Source: Bradyrhizobium sp. WSM1417 (GTDB lineage Bacteria > Pseudomonadota > Alphaproteobacteria > Rhizobiales > Xanthobacteraceae). Taken from it: a stretch of 64,000 nucleotides of DNA. Positions within the stretch are counted from its first letter, which is position 1, and every line of letters begins with the position of its first letter. Where the stretch lies: positions 5,381,831-5,445,830 of the forward strand of contig NZ_KI911783.1 of the NCBI RefSeq assembly GCF_000515415.1. The letters run 5' to 3'. Positions 51,226 through 59,818 of the stretch are shown one piece after another. Below the pieces are notes generated by a model. It was not told the DNA's origin and did not search any database. It worked only from the letters and a program-made list of their open reading frames with translations. The translations under genes were made by a program, and so were the position numbers.

Positions 51226-51401
51226 ATCGGGCTCCCTTGAAATGAGTCTTCGTGACCCCCTGCCCGTAAAAGGGTCTTGGCAGCGCAAGCGAAGGTTCAA
51301 CGCCTCACGCAAGGTTCAGAAAATACAGCTCGCGAGACGTGGGAACCGGTCGGCGCAACCGGTTTGCGTGCGCCGACCGATTCAATTTTCACTTCAATTG
51401 A

Positions 51402-52175
51402 TCAGCCGCGATAGATCGGCGCGCCACTCGGCGAGGCGACCGCGCCGCCGTCGACGAAGATTTCCTGGCCCTGCACATGCGCGGAATCGTCGGAGGCGAG
51501 GAACAGCACTGTCTTGGCGACGTGATCTGTTTCACCTATGCGCCCCAGCGGCGTCGTCAGCGCGATCCGCTTCTCGAACGCCTTCTCGGCTTCGGGCGTC
51601 GCGGTCGCAGGTCCCCAGATCGGCGTGCGGATCGCACCGGGCGCGACCACGTTGACGCGAATGCCGCGCGGCGACAGTTCTGATGCCATGATCCGCGCCA
51701 TCGCGCGCACACCGGCCTTGGCGGCGCCATACGCCGAATAGCCGGGGATGCCGAGCACGGAGATCACCGAGCCGCTGAGGATGATCGAGGCGTTGTCGTT
51801 GAGATAAGGCAGCGCGGACTGCACGGTGAAGAACACGCCGGTCAGATTGGTGCTGATGACCTTCTCGAAGACCTCCAGCGTGGCCGAGCCGAGCGGCGTG
51901 CCGCCGGCGATGCCGGCATTGGCGAACACGATGTCGAACTTGCCGAACTTTTCGGCGCCCTTCTTGATCGCAGCCTCGGTGGCCGCGATGTCGGTGGCGT
52001 CGGCGGCGAGCGCGAGCACGTTCGGCCCGAGCTCCTTCGCGGCCGCATCGAGCGTCTCCTTGTTACGTCCGGTGATCACCACCTTGGCGCCCTCGGCCAC
52101 GAACAGCTTTGCCGTTGCCAATCCAATGCCGCTATTGCCGCCGGTGATCAGGGCCGTCTTGTTCTTCAGTCTCAC
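51402..52175 (-). CDS. Short-chain dehydrogenase/reductase (SDR)
   Basis: NAD(P)-binding protein of 257 residues. GTG 52175 is chosen because GGAGG lies 6 nt upstream and the product then begins MRLKNKTALITGGNSGIGLATAKLF, the standard SDR start. Catalytic Ser, Tyr and Lys are in SGSVISVLGIPGYSAYGAAKAG, and the C-terminal part has APGAIRTPIW. ITGR at the end of the second strand suggests NADP preference. It is divergent from an HxlR regulator with an extended dyad in the gap, which probably controls it. Substrate is unknown. Confidence 0.87.
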   Translation of the reverse strand: MRLKNKTALITGGNSGIGLATAKLFVAEGAKVVITGRNKETLDAAAKELGPNVLALAADATDIAATEAAIKKGAEKFGKFDIVFANAGIAGGTPLGSATLEVFEKVISTNLTGVFFTVQSALPYLNDNASIILSGSVISVLGIPGYSAYGAAKAGVRAMARIMASELSPRGIRVNVVAPGAIRTPIWGPATATPEAEKAFEKRIALTTPLGRIGETDHVAKTVLFLASDDSAHVQGQEIFVDGGAVASPSGAPIYRG

Positions 52176-52187
52176 GTTCGCCTCCAG

Positions 52188-52245
52188 TGGTTGCATCATA
52201 AAACTATGATTGCCATCTAGGCTATCTGGTTTTAATATGCAACCA
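52188..52245. promoter_or_regulatory. Extended inverted repeat between SDR and HxlR genes, probable operator pair
   Basis: TGGTTGCAT-N2-TAAAAC occurs at 52188-52204 and again, inverted, at 52229-52245; outside the two spacer bases the 15 positions match fully. The arms are separated by 24 bp. They flank the divergent promoters of the SDR gene and the HxlR regulator gene, so they are most likely binding sites for that regulator. Confidence 0.72.
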
Positions 52246-52296
52246 CACGAGCGCGTGAACGGCGACCGGACCGTGCGATCGCGAAAGGACTGGACC

Positions 52297-52764
52297 ATGG
52301 TGAAACGAACGAGCTTCGAGGGGGATGCCTGCCCGATCGCACGCTCGCTGGAGGCGATCGGCGACTGGTGGTCCCTGCTGATCATCCGCGAGGCGCTGTT
52401 CGGCCTGCGCCGCTTCGGCGAATTTCAGAGCAAGCTCGGCATGGCCAAGAACATCTTGTCGGCCCGGCTGCGCGCCCTCGTCGACCACGGCATCCTGACC
52501 ACGGCCCCCGCCTCCGACGGCAGCGCCTACCAGGAATATGTGCTGACGGAAAAGGGCCGCGGCACTTTCCCAATCCTCGTAGCACTGCGGCAATGGAGCG
52601 AGGCCTTCGACGATCGCCCCTCGGAGATCGCGACCATCCTGGTCGATCGCGAGAAAGGCCGCCCGGTGCGAAAGCTGGAGCTGCGCGCGGAAGACGGGCG
52701 ATTGCTTACGCAAGCCGATACCACGCTGAAGCCGCGGCCAGCGCCGCGACGGCGGTCGGCCTAG
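52297..52764 (+). CDS. HxlR-family transcriptional regulator, SDR-linked
   Basis: A 155-residue winged-helix protein starting at ATG 52297; ATG 52237 lies inside the operator arm and is less likely. The HxlR text is clear: GDACPIARSLEAIGDWWSLLIIREALFGLRRFGEFQSKLGMAKNILSARLRALVDHGIL. The conserved Cys is in DACPIA. Its C-terminal half (LTEKGRGTFPILVALRQWSEAF) reappears as a decayed copy at 53.5 kb. It is divergent from the SDR gene and presumably controls it. Confidence 0.86.
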   Translation: MVKRTSFEGDACPIARSLEAIGDWWSLLIIREALFGLRRFGEFQSKLGMAKNILSARLRALVDHGILTTAPASDGSAYQEYVLTEKGRGTFPILVALRQWSEAFDDRPSEIATILVDREKGRPVRKLELRAEDGRLLTQADTTLKPRPAPRRRSA

Positions 52765-52779
52765 AACTGCCACCACCCC

Positions 52780-52857
52780 GTCATTGCGAGCGCAGCGAAG
52801 CAATCCAGACTGCCACCGCGGAAAGACTCTGGATTGCTTCGCTGCGCTCGCAATGAC
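52780..52857. repeat. Palindromic dispersed repeat, GTCATTGCGAG family, perfect copy
   Basis: Arms of 29 bp (52780-52808 and 52829-52857) are perfect inverted repeats, with a 20-bp centre. It lies 15 bp after the HxlR stop and could act as a transcription terminator or stem-loop. It is the same family as the copy at 38.3 kb. Confidence 0.9.
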
Positions 52858-52924
52858 TGCGTGGGGGACTTGTACAAAACATCGACGGCGTCAAAGATGG
52901 CCAGACACAGCAAGTGGCACCACC

Positions 52925-53479
52925 ATGCCCCTCCTCGCCATCGTCTATTTTTCCATCTCAGGCACCACCGAGAAGCTAGCGCACGCGGTCGCGCGCGGAG
53001 CGGATAGCATGGCGGATGTCGCGCTTTGTCGCATCACAGGCGACCACATCCTGTCAGGCCGGTTTAAGAATGAGAGCTTACTGGAGACGATTGACGGCGC
53101 TAGCGCCGTTGCGTTTGGCAGCCCCACCTACATGGGCGGACCCGCCGCCCAATTCAAAGCTTTTGCAGACGCTTCGAGCGACAGATGGAGCAAGCAAGCC
53201 TGGGCCAACAAGATCGCAGCCGGATTCACCACGGGCGCCTGCGCAGGCGGCGACCAACTCCACACATTGTCCTACTTTTCCATTCTCGCCGCGCAGCACG
53301 GCATGCTCTGGTGCGGACTGGATCTTCCGGGTGGCGAGGATCCGAGCGGCCGCAATCGTTTGGGCAGCCAGCTTGGCTTGGCAACACACTTGATTGACGG
53401 CTCGTTGCCTCAGAGCGACCTCAGCACCGCCGAATATCTCGGCCAGCGATTGGCCAAGTTGGCAAGCCGCAACGGCTAA
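52925..53479 (+). CDS. Flavodoxin-fold NAD(P)H:quinone reductase-like protein
   Basis: A 184-residue protein from ATG 52925. The FMN phosphate loop reads VYFSISGTTEKLAHAVARGAD, near the TG-T-E pattern of flavodoxins and WrbA. VAFGSPTYMGGPAAQFKAFADAS is the WrbA/flavodoxin block that lines the isoalloxazine ring, and FTTGACAGGDQLHTLSYFSILAAQHGMLWCG is typical of the NAD(P)H-quinone reductase group. It follows the HxlR gene across a palindromic repeat and may be a third redox gene in this quinone-stress-like cluster. Confidence 0.8.
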   Translation: MPLLAIVYFSISGTTEKLAHAVARGADSMADVALCRITGDHILSGRFKNESLLETIDGASAVAFGSPTYMGGPAAQFKAFADASSDRWSKQAWANKIAAGFTTGACAGGDQLHTLSYFSILAAQHGMLWCGLDLPGGEDPSGRNRLGSQLGLATHLIDGSLPQSDLSTAEYLGQRLAKLASRNG

Positions 53480-53500
53480 CGACGCCGTCATTGCGAACGG

Positions 53501-53580
53501 AGCGCCTATCAGGCGTACGTGCTGACGGAAAAGGTCCGCGGTACCTTCCCGACGCGGGTACCACGCTGAAGCCGCGGCGG
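53501..53580 (+). pseudogene. Decayed fragment of an HxlR regulator gene
   Basis: Bases 53501-53552 match 52522-52573 of the intact HxlR gene closely (AGCGCCTA, GTGCTGACGGAAAAGG and CTTCCC in order). Bases about 53557-53577 match 52717-52738 (TACCACGCTGAAGCCGCGG). The middle ~140 bp and the 5' part are missing, and a stop appears soon after FPTRVPR. It is a remnant of a second copy or of a related gene. Confidence 0.7.
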
Positions 53581-53612
53581 CGGCTTCAGCGGGCGCGCGC
53601 TGTCTCTCCAAC

Positions 53613-53739
53613 GTCGTCCTGGCGAAAGCCAGGACCCACTACCCCAAGGAGGAGTTTGGCGAAGCCTCGTCCCCCGGATTGGCATCGCGCTCAGGTCGAT
53701 GGACCTCGCGGTATGGGTCCTGGCTTTCGCCAGGACGAC
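53613..53739. repeat. Palindromic dispersed repeat, GTCGTCCTGGCGAAAG family
   Basis: Perfect 26-bp inverted arms (53613-53638 and 53714-53739) frame a 75-bp non-palindromic centre. The motif GTCGTCCTGGCGAAAGCCAG is a common alphaproteobacterial intergenic repeat. It lies between the HxlR fragment and a minus-strand small gene. Confidence 0.88.
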
Positions 53740-53783
53740 TCCGGAGAGAGAGCGTGCGTGATGGATCCGCTCGGTCTTCGCCT

Positions 53784-54023
53784 TCACGACAGCCTGCGCT
53801 TGCTCCGCAGCCGCAAATGCTCGTCGGCCTCGAGTTTGGTCATTCCCAGGAGATAATGCAGCACGTCGAGCTTGTGCCGCTCGGCGAGCTTGCGCAATGC
53901 CCCGACCTGCTCGGCGATGAAGGCGACCGCCTCGTCGACGCCGCCCTCCCCCGGTTCCTCGTGACGCGAGCCTCCCGCCGCGCGCGATGCGGCGCCCGCC
54001 CGTTTCTTTCCTGGCTTAGTCAC
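53784..54023 (-). CDS. Conserved small hypothetical protein
   Basis: A 79-residue protein from GTG 54023, with a GGGTGGGGG sequence just upstream. The N-terminus is basic (TKPGKKRAGAASRAAGGSRHEE). The rest is probably helical (GVDEAVAFIAEQVGALRKLAERHKLDVLHYLLGMTKLEADEHLRLRSKRRLS). No domain is recognised; similar short proteins are found in Bradyrhizobium. It is divergent from topA. Confidence 0.68.
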   Translation of the reverse strand: MTKPGKKRAGAASRAAGGSRHEEPGEGGVDEAVAFIAEQVGALRKLAERHKLDVLHYLLGMTKLEADEHLRLRSKRRLS

Positions 54024-54250
54024 CAGCCCCCACCCGAATCCATGCCCCGCTGAAACATTACGCCGACATCGACCGCAACTCAAAGGTGGTATTTTGCAAC
54101 TTTCTCGATATGAAACTTTTCCCATCGTGATGGCTTTCAACACCCCTCGATTTGACAGCGACGGCCTCACCACCCATGTTCGGGACGAAAGGGCCGACCC
54201 GAATCTCATCGAATTCGGCCCCAAATTTCCCCATAAGTTACTGGAACTAC

Positions 54251-56995
54251 ATGAATATCGTCATTGTGGAGTCGCCGGCGAAAGCCAAGACGATCAACAA
54301 GTATTTGGGCTCGTCCTACGAGGTTCTGGCCTCGTTTGGCCATGTCCGCGACTTGCCGGCGAAGAACGGCTCCGTCGATCCCGACGCCAATTTCAAGATG
54401 ATCTGGGAGATCGATCCCAAGGCGGCCGGCCGGCTCAACGACATTGCCAAGTCCCTCAAGAACGCTGATCGCCTGATTCTCGCGACCGACCCTGATCGCG
54501 AGGGCGAGGCCATCTCCTGGCACGTGCTGGAGGTCCTGAAAGAGAAGCGCGCGATCAAGGACCACAAGATCGAGCGGGTGGTGTTCAACGCCATCACCAA
54601 GCAGGCGGTCACGGACGCCATGAAGCATCCGCGCCAGATCGACGGTGCGCTGGTCGACGCCTATATGGCGCGCCGCGCGCTGGACTATCTGGTCGGCTTC
54701 ACCCTCTCCCCCGTGCTGTGGCGCAAGCTGCCGGGCGCCCGCTCGGCGGGCCGCGTGCAGTCGGTGGCGCTGCGGCTGGTCTGCGACCGCGAGCTCGAGA
54801 TCGAAAAGTTCGTCGCGCGCGAATACTGGTCGCTGATCGCGACCCTGCTGACGCCGCGTGGCGACGCCTTCGAGGCACGTCTCGTCGGCGCCGACGGCAA
54901 GAAGATCCAGCGCCTCGACATCGGCACCGGCGCTGAAGCCGAAGACTTCAAGAAGGCGCTGGAAGCAGCCGCCTACGCGGTGACGACGGTCGATGCCAAG
55001 CCGGCCCGGCGCAATCCGCAGGCCCCCTTCACCACCTCGACGCTGCAGCAGGAAGCCAGCCGCAAATACGGCTTTGCGCCGGCGCACACCATGCGCATCG
55101 CGCAGCGGCTCTATGAGGGCATCGACATCGGCGGCGAGACCACCGGACTCATTACTTATATGCGTACCGACGGTGTGCAGATCGACCCGTCCGCGATCAC
55201 CCAGGCCCGCAAGGTGATCGGCGAGGATTACGGCAATGCCTATGTGCCGGACGCGCCGCGTCAATATCAGGCCAAGGCCAAGAACGCCCAGGAAGCCCAC
55301 GAGGCGATCCGGCCGACCGACATGTCGCGCCGCCCCGACAGCATGAGCCGCAAGCTCGAATCCGATCAGGCGAGACTCTATGAACTGATCTGGAAGCGCA
55401 CCATCGCGAGCCAGATGGAATCGGCCGAGCTGGAACGCACCACGGTCGACATCACGGCGAAGGTTGGCGGCCGCACGCTGGACCTGCGCGCTACCGGCCA
55501 GGTCGTCAAGTTCGACGGCTTCCTCGCGCTTTATCAGGAAGGCCGCGACGACGAGGAGGACGAGGACTCCCGCCGCCTGCCCGCGATGAGCCCGAACGAC
55601 GCGCTGAAGCGGCAGTCGCTCGCCGTCACCCAGCACTTCACCGAGCCGCCGCCGCGCTTCTCCGAAGCGTCGCTGGTCAAGCGCATGGAAGAGCTCGGCA
55701 TCGGCCGGCCCTCGACCTATGCCTCGATCCTCCAGGTCCTCAAGGACCGCGGCTACGTCAAGCTCGAGAAAAAGCGCCTGCACGGCGAGGACAAGGGCCG
55801 CGTCGTGGTCGCGTTCCTCGAAAGCTTCTTTGCCCGCTACGTCGAATACGACTTCACCGCCAATCTGGAAGAGCAGCTCGACCGCATCTCCAACAACGAG
55901 ATCTCCTGGCAGCAGGTGCTGAAGGATTTCTGGACCGGCTTCATCGGCGCGGTCGACGAGATCAAGGATCTGCGCGTCGCGCAGGTGCTCGACGTGCTCG
56001 ACGACATGCTGGGCCAGCACATCTATCCGCCCCGCACCGATGGCGGCGACATCAGGCAATGTCCGAGCTGCGGCAACGGGCGGCTCAATCTGAAGGCCGG
56101 CAAGTTCGGTGCCTTCGTCGGCTGCTCGAACTATCCGGAATGCCGCTACACCCGTCAGCTCGCCGCCGACGGCGAGGCGACGGCCGATCGTTCGCTCGGC
56201 CAGGACCCCGAGACGGGTCGCGATGTCTGGGTCAAGGCCGGCCGGTTCGGCCCCTACATCCAGCTCGGCGAGCAGAAGGATTATGCGGAGGGCGAGAAGC
56301 CGAAGCGCGCGGGCATTCCGAAGGGGACTTCTCCTGGAGATGTCGAGCTCGAGCTTGCGCTCAAGCTGCTGTCGCTGCCGCGCGAGATCGGCAAGCACCC
56401 GGAAACGGGTGAACCGATCACCGCAGGTCTTGGCCGCTTCGGGCCGTTCGTGAAGCACGAGAAGACCTATGCCAGCCTCGAGGCCGGCGACGAAGTGTTC
56501 GACATCGGCATCAACCGGGCGGTGACGCTGATCGCGGAGAAGATCGCCAAGGGCCCGAGCCGCCGCTTCGGCGCCGATCCCGGCAAGGCGATCGGCGATC
56601 ATCCCACCCTCGGCACCGTCACGGTGAAGGGCGGCCGCTACGGCGCCTATGTCACGGCGGGCGGCGTCAACGCGACGATCCCGAGCGACATCGAGAAAGA
56701 CGCCATCACGCTGCCGCAGGCGATCGCGCTGATCGACGAGCGCGCGGCCAAGGGCGGCGGCAAGAAGCCGAAGAAGGCAGCGAAGCCGGCCAAGGCCAAG
56801 AAGGCTGCGGCGAAGGCCGCCGACGGCGACGACGCCGCGCCAAAAACCAAGAAGCCGGCCGCGAAGAAGTCGGCCAAACCCAAATCCGAATCCACCAGCA
56901 AGGCGCGCGCCGCCGTGTCGTCGACGGCCAAAACGTCGCCGACCAAGGCAGCTGGCGCCAAAGCTCCGGCCAAGAAAAGTGCCGGCACCAAATAG
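54251..56995 (+). CDS. topA: DNA topoisomerase I
   Basis: Type IA topoisomerase of 914 residues from ATG 54251. The Toprim domain begins MNIVIVESPAKAKTINKYLGSSY, and the DNA-linking Tyr303 lies in ITYMRTDGVQI. A C4 zinc finger (CPSCGNGRLNLKAGKFGAFVGC then PECRY) is near residue 605, followed by further zinc-ribbon-like repeats without all cysteines. The last ~85 residues are a Lys/Ala-rich tail (KKPKKAAKPAKAKKAAAKAA). It relaxes negative supercoils. rnr follows 7 bp later, a conserved pairing. Confidence 0.95.
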   Translation: MNIVIVESPAKAKTINKYLGSSYEVLASFGHVRDLPAKNGSVDPDANFKMIWEIDPKAAGRLNDIAKSLKNADRLILATDPDREGEAISWHVLEVLKEKRAIKDHKIERVVFNAITKQAVTDAMKHPRQIDGALVDAYMARRALDYLVGFTLSPVLWRKLPGARSAGRVQSVALRLVCDRELEIEKFVAREYWSLIATLLTPRGDAFEARLVGADGKKIQRLDIGTGAEAEDFKKALEAAAYAVTTVDAKPARRNPQAPFTTSTLQQEASRKYGFAPAHTMRIAQRLYEGIDIGGETTGLITYMRTDGVQIDPSAITQARKVIGEDYGNAYVPDAPRQYQAKAKNAQEAHEAIRPTDMSRRPDSMSRKLESDQARLYELIWKRTIASQMESAELERTTVDITAKVGGRTLDLRATGQVVKFDGFLALYQEGRDDEEDEDSRRLPAMSPNDALKRQSLAVTQHFTEPPPRFSEASLVKRMEELGIGRPSTYASILQVLKDRGYVKLEKKRLHGEDKGRVVVAFLESFFARYVEYDFTANLEEQLDRISNNEISWQQVLKDFWTGFIGAVDEIKDLRVAQVLDVLDDMLGQHIYPPRTDGGDIRQCPSCGNGRLNLKAGKFGAFVGCSNYPECRYTRQLAADGEATADRSLGQDPETGRDVWVKAGRFGPYIQLGEQKDYAEGEKPKRAGIPKGTSPGDVELELALKLLSLPREIGKHPETGEPITAGLGRFGPFVKHEKTYASLEAGDEVFDIGINRAVTLIAEKIAKGPSRRFGADPGKAIGDHPTLGTVTVKGGRYGAYVTAGGVNATIPSDIEKDAITLPQAIALIDERAAKGGGKKPKKAAKPAKAKKAAAKAADGDDAAPKTKKPAAKKSAKPKSESTSKARAAVSSTAKTSPTKAAGAKAPAKKSAGTK

Positions 56996-57002
56996 AGGCT
57001 AA

Positions 57003-59357
57003 GTGAAACGCAAGAATGACCGTGGCTTTCCCGACAGGGCAGCCATCGTCGCCTTCATCAAGGCAAACCCCGGAAAGGTCGGAACCCGCGAAATTGCGCG
57101 CGAGTTCGGCCTGAAGAACGCCGACCGCGTCGAGCTCAAGCGCATGCTGCGCGAGCTCGCCGACGACGGGCTCGTCAAGAAAAAGCGCCATACGATTTCA
57201 GAGCCGGACAGCCTGCCGCCGACGCTGGTCGCCGACATCACCGGCCGCGACGCCGACGGCGAGCTGGTCGCCTCCCCGACCGAATGGGACGAGGTCGAAA
57301 GCGGCGAACCGCCCAAGATCCTCATCACGATGCCGCGCCGGCCGAAGCCCGGCACCGCGGCCGGCGTCGGCGATCGCGCGCTGCTGCGCGTCGAGCGCTC
57401 CGACGAGACCGAAGGTCCGGCCTATCGCGGCCACATCATCAAGGTCTTCGACAAGACCAAGACCCGCATCCTCGGCGTCTTCCGCAGCCTGCCCGAAGGC
57501 GGCGGACGGATCATCCCCGTCGACAAGAAGTCCGCCGACCGCGAGCTGAACATCGCGCCCACCGAGACGCACGGCGCGCAGGACGGCGATCTCGTCAGCG
57601 TCGACATCATCCGCTCGCGCGGCTTTGGGCTGGCGTCGGGCCGGGTCAAGGAGAAGCTCGGCTCGGTCAAGTCGGAGAAGGCGATCAGCCTGATCGCGAT
57701 CTACGCGCACGACATCCCCCTGCAATTCCGCCCCGCGGCGGAGCGCGAAGCCGAAGCGGCGGAGCCGGCCAATCTGAAGGGGCGCGAGGACTGGCGCGAC
57801 GTGCCGCTCGTCACCATCGATCCGCCGGATGCCAAGGATCACGACGACGCGGTGCACGCGCAGCCGGATCCCGATCCCAACAACAGAGGCGGCTTCATCG
57901 TCGATGTCGCCATCGCCGACGTGAGCTTCTACGTGCGGCCGGGCACTGCGCTCGACCGCGACGCGCTCGACCGCGGCAACTCGGTCTATTTCCCCGACCG
58001 CGTCGTGCCGATGCTGCCGGAGCGCATCTCCAACGATCTCTGCTCGCTGGTGCCGGGCGAGCCGCGTGGCGCGCTCGCGGTGCGGATGATCATCGCCCCC
58101 GACGGGCGCAAACGCTCGCACAGCTTCCACCGTATCCTGATGCGCTCCGCAGCCAAACTGAACTACGCCCAGGCGCAGGCCGCGATCGACGGCCGGCCGG
58201 ACGACACCACCGGCCCCCTGCTCGATCCGATCCTGAGGCCGCTCTATGCGGCCTATGCCTGCGTCAAGCGCGCGCGAGACGAGCGCGACCCGCTCAATCT
58301 CGATCTGCCCGAGCGCAAGATCCTGTTGAAGAGCGACGGCACGGTCGACCGCGTCGTCGTGCCCGACAGGCTCGACGCGCACAAGTTGATCGAGGAGTTC
58401 ATGATCCTCGCCAACGTCGCGGCAGCCGAGATGCTCGAGAAGAAGTCGCTGCCGCTGATCTACCGCGTGCATGACGAGCCGACCCTGGAAAAGGTCCACG
58501 CGCTCGCGGAGTTCTTGCAGACGCTCGAGGTTCCGTTCGCGAAAAGTGGCGCGCTGCGTCCCGCTCTGTTCAACCGCGTGCTGGCGCAGCTCGAAGGCCA
58601 CGACCACTTTCCGCTGGTGAGCGAGGTCGTGCTGCGCGCCCAGGCGCAGGCCGAATATTCCTCGGAGAATTACGGTCATTTCGGCCTGAACCTGCGCCGC
58701 TACGCGCATTTCACCTCGCCGATCCGCCGCTATGCCGACCTCGTCGTGCACCGTGCGCTGGTTCGCGCGCTCGGGCTTGGCGAAGGCGCGCTGCCCGACA
58801 CCGAGACGCCGGAAACCCTGAGCGAGGTCGCTGCCCACATCTCGGTGACCGAGCGCCGCGCGATGAAGGCCGAGCGCGAGACCGTCGACCGCTTGATCGC
58901 CCATCACCTCGCCGACCGCATCGGCGCGACCTTCCAGGGCCGCGTCTCCGGCGTCACGCGCGCCGGCCTGTTCGTCAAGCTCGCTGAGACCGGCGCCGAC
59001 GGCCTGATCCCGATCCGATCCCTCGGCACGGAATATTTCAACTATGACGAAGGCCGCCACGCCCTGGTCGGCACGCGCAGCGGCACCATGCATCAGCTCG
59101 GTGATGTCGTCGACGTCCGCCTGATCGAAGCGGCTCCCATCGCAGGCGCGCTGCGCTTCGAGCTGCTGTCATCGTCCGGCGAGACCGCACCGCGGGGCCG
59201 CAGGGGATCCGGTCCGCAACGCCGCCCCTCGTTCAAGGCGCATCCCGGGCGCAGTCCCGACAAGAAGCGCAAGCCGGACAAGCCGAAGAAGCCCGGCAAG
59301 GGGAAAAAAGCCAAGGGAAAAAGCAAGGGCAAGGGTCAGAAGGGTAAGGCATGGTGA
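57003..59357 (+). CDS. rnr: Ribonuclease R
   Basis: Exoribonuclease of 784 residues from GTG 57003. An N-terminal winged helix (GTREIAREFGLKNADRVELKRMLRELADDGLVKKKR) and cold-shock-like domains lead to the RNB catalytic domain with TIDPPDAKDHDDAVHA (catalytic Asp cluster) and FTSPIRRYADLVVHRAL. An S1 domain lies near residue 650 (ATFQGRVSGVTRAGLFVKLAETGADGLIPI), and a Lys-rich tail closes the protein. RNase R degrades structured RNA and works in trans-translation with SmpB. It overlaps the DUF983 gene by 7 bp. Confidence 0.95.
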   Translation: MKRKNDRGFPDRAAIVAFIKANPGKVGTREIAREFGLKNADRVELKRMLRELADDGLVKKKRHTISEPDSLPPTLVADITGRDADGELVASPTEWDEVESGEPPKILITMPRRPKPGTAAGVGDRALLRVERSDETEGPAYRGHIIKVFDKTKTRILGVFRSLPEGGGRIIPVDKKSADRELNIAPTETHGAQDGDLVSVDIIRSRGFGLASGRVKEKLGSVKSEKAISLIAIYAHDIPLQFRPAAEREAEAAEPANLKGREDWRDVPLVTIDPPDAKDHDDAVHAQPDPDPNNRGGFIVDVAIADVSFYVRPGTALDRDALDRGNSVYFPDRVVPMLPERISNDLCSLVPGEPRGALAVRMIIAPDGRKRSHSFHRILMRSAAKLNYAQAQAAIDGRPDDTTGPLLDPILRPLYAAYACVKRARDERDPLNLDLPERKILLKSDGTVDRVVVPDRLDAHKLIEEFMILANVAAAEMLEKKSLPLIYRVHDEPTLEKVHALAEFLQTLEVPFAKSGALRPALFNRVLAQLEGHDHFPLVSEVVLRAQAQAEYSSENYGHFGLNLRRYAHFTSPIRRYADLVVHRALVRALGLGEGALPDTETPETLSEVAAHISVTERRAMKAERETVDRLIAHHLADRIGATFQGRVSGVTRAGLFVKLAETGADGLIPIRSLGTEYFNYDEGRHALVGTRSGTMHQLGDVVDVRLIEAAPIAGALRFELLSSSGETAPRGRRGSGPQRRPSFKAHPGRSPDKKRKPDKPKKPGKGKKAKGKSKGKGQKGKAW

Positions 59358-59785
59358 GCACAGCCCCGAAGATCTGGACCCGCGAGACCGGCCTCGTCGA
59401 GAAGCGCGACGTCTTTGCTGCGATGAGGCGCGGCTTTCGCGGCCGCTGCCCCCGCTGCGGCGAAGGTAAGCTGTTCCGCGCCTTTTTGAAGACAGCGGAC
59501 AATTGCTCAAAATGCGGCCTCGATTCCACGCCGCATCGGGCCGACGATTTGCCCGCCTATCTCGTCATCGTCATCGTCGGCCATATCGTGGTGCCCACCG
59601 TCCTCTGGATCGAGACCAATTACACCACGCCGGTCTGGATCAGCTTCGCGGCCTATCTGCCCTTCACCTTCGTCGCCTCGCTGGCACTGCTGCAGCCGGT
59701 GAAGGGAGCCGTGGTCGGATTGCAATGGGCTCTGCGCATGCACGGGTTTGACGAGAACCCGACGGATGGTATTCCGCCGGTGTAG
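59351..59785 (+). CDS. DUF983 family membrane protein with zinc ribbon
   Basis: A 144-residue protein that overlaps rnr by 7 bp. The N-terminus has RCPRCGEGKLFRAFLKTADNCSKCGLD, two CxxC knuckles of a zinc ribbon. Two membrane segments follow: AYLVIVIVGHIVVPTVLWIE and PVWISFAAYLPFTFVASLALL. DUF983 proteins are common after rnr in alphaproteobacteria, but their function is unknown. A link to membrane assembly has been guessed, not shown. Confidence 0.85.
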   Translation: MVSTAPKIWTRETGLVEKRDVFAAMRRGFRGRCPRCGEGKLFRAFLKTADNCSKCGLDSTPHRADDLPAYLVIVIVGHIVVPTVLWIETNYTTPVWISFAAYLPFTFVASLALLQPVKGAVVGLQWALRMHGFDENPTDGIPPV

Positions 59786-59818
59786 GCAAAATAAACAAGA
59801 AGTGGTTTGGGTGAGGAC

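Noticed and set aside
54206..56602. Minus-strand open frame of 798 codons opposite topA
   Set aside because: Shadow of topA; composition typical of antisense frames.
57198..59093. Minus-strand open frame of 631 codons opposite rnr
   Set aside because: Shadow of rnr; no protein features.
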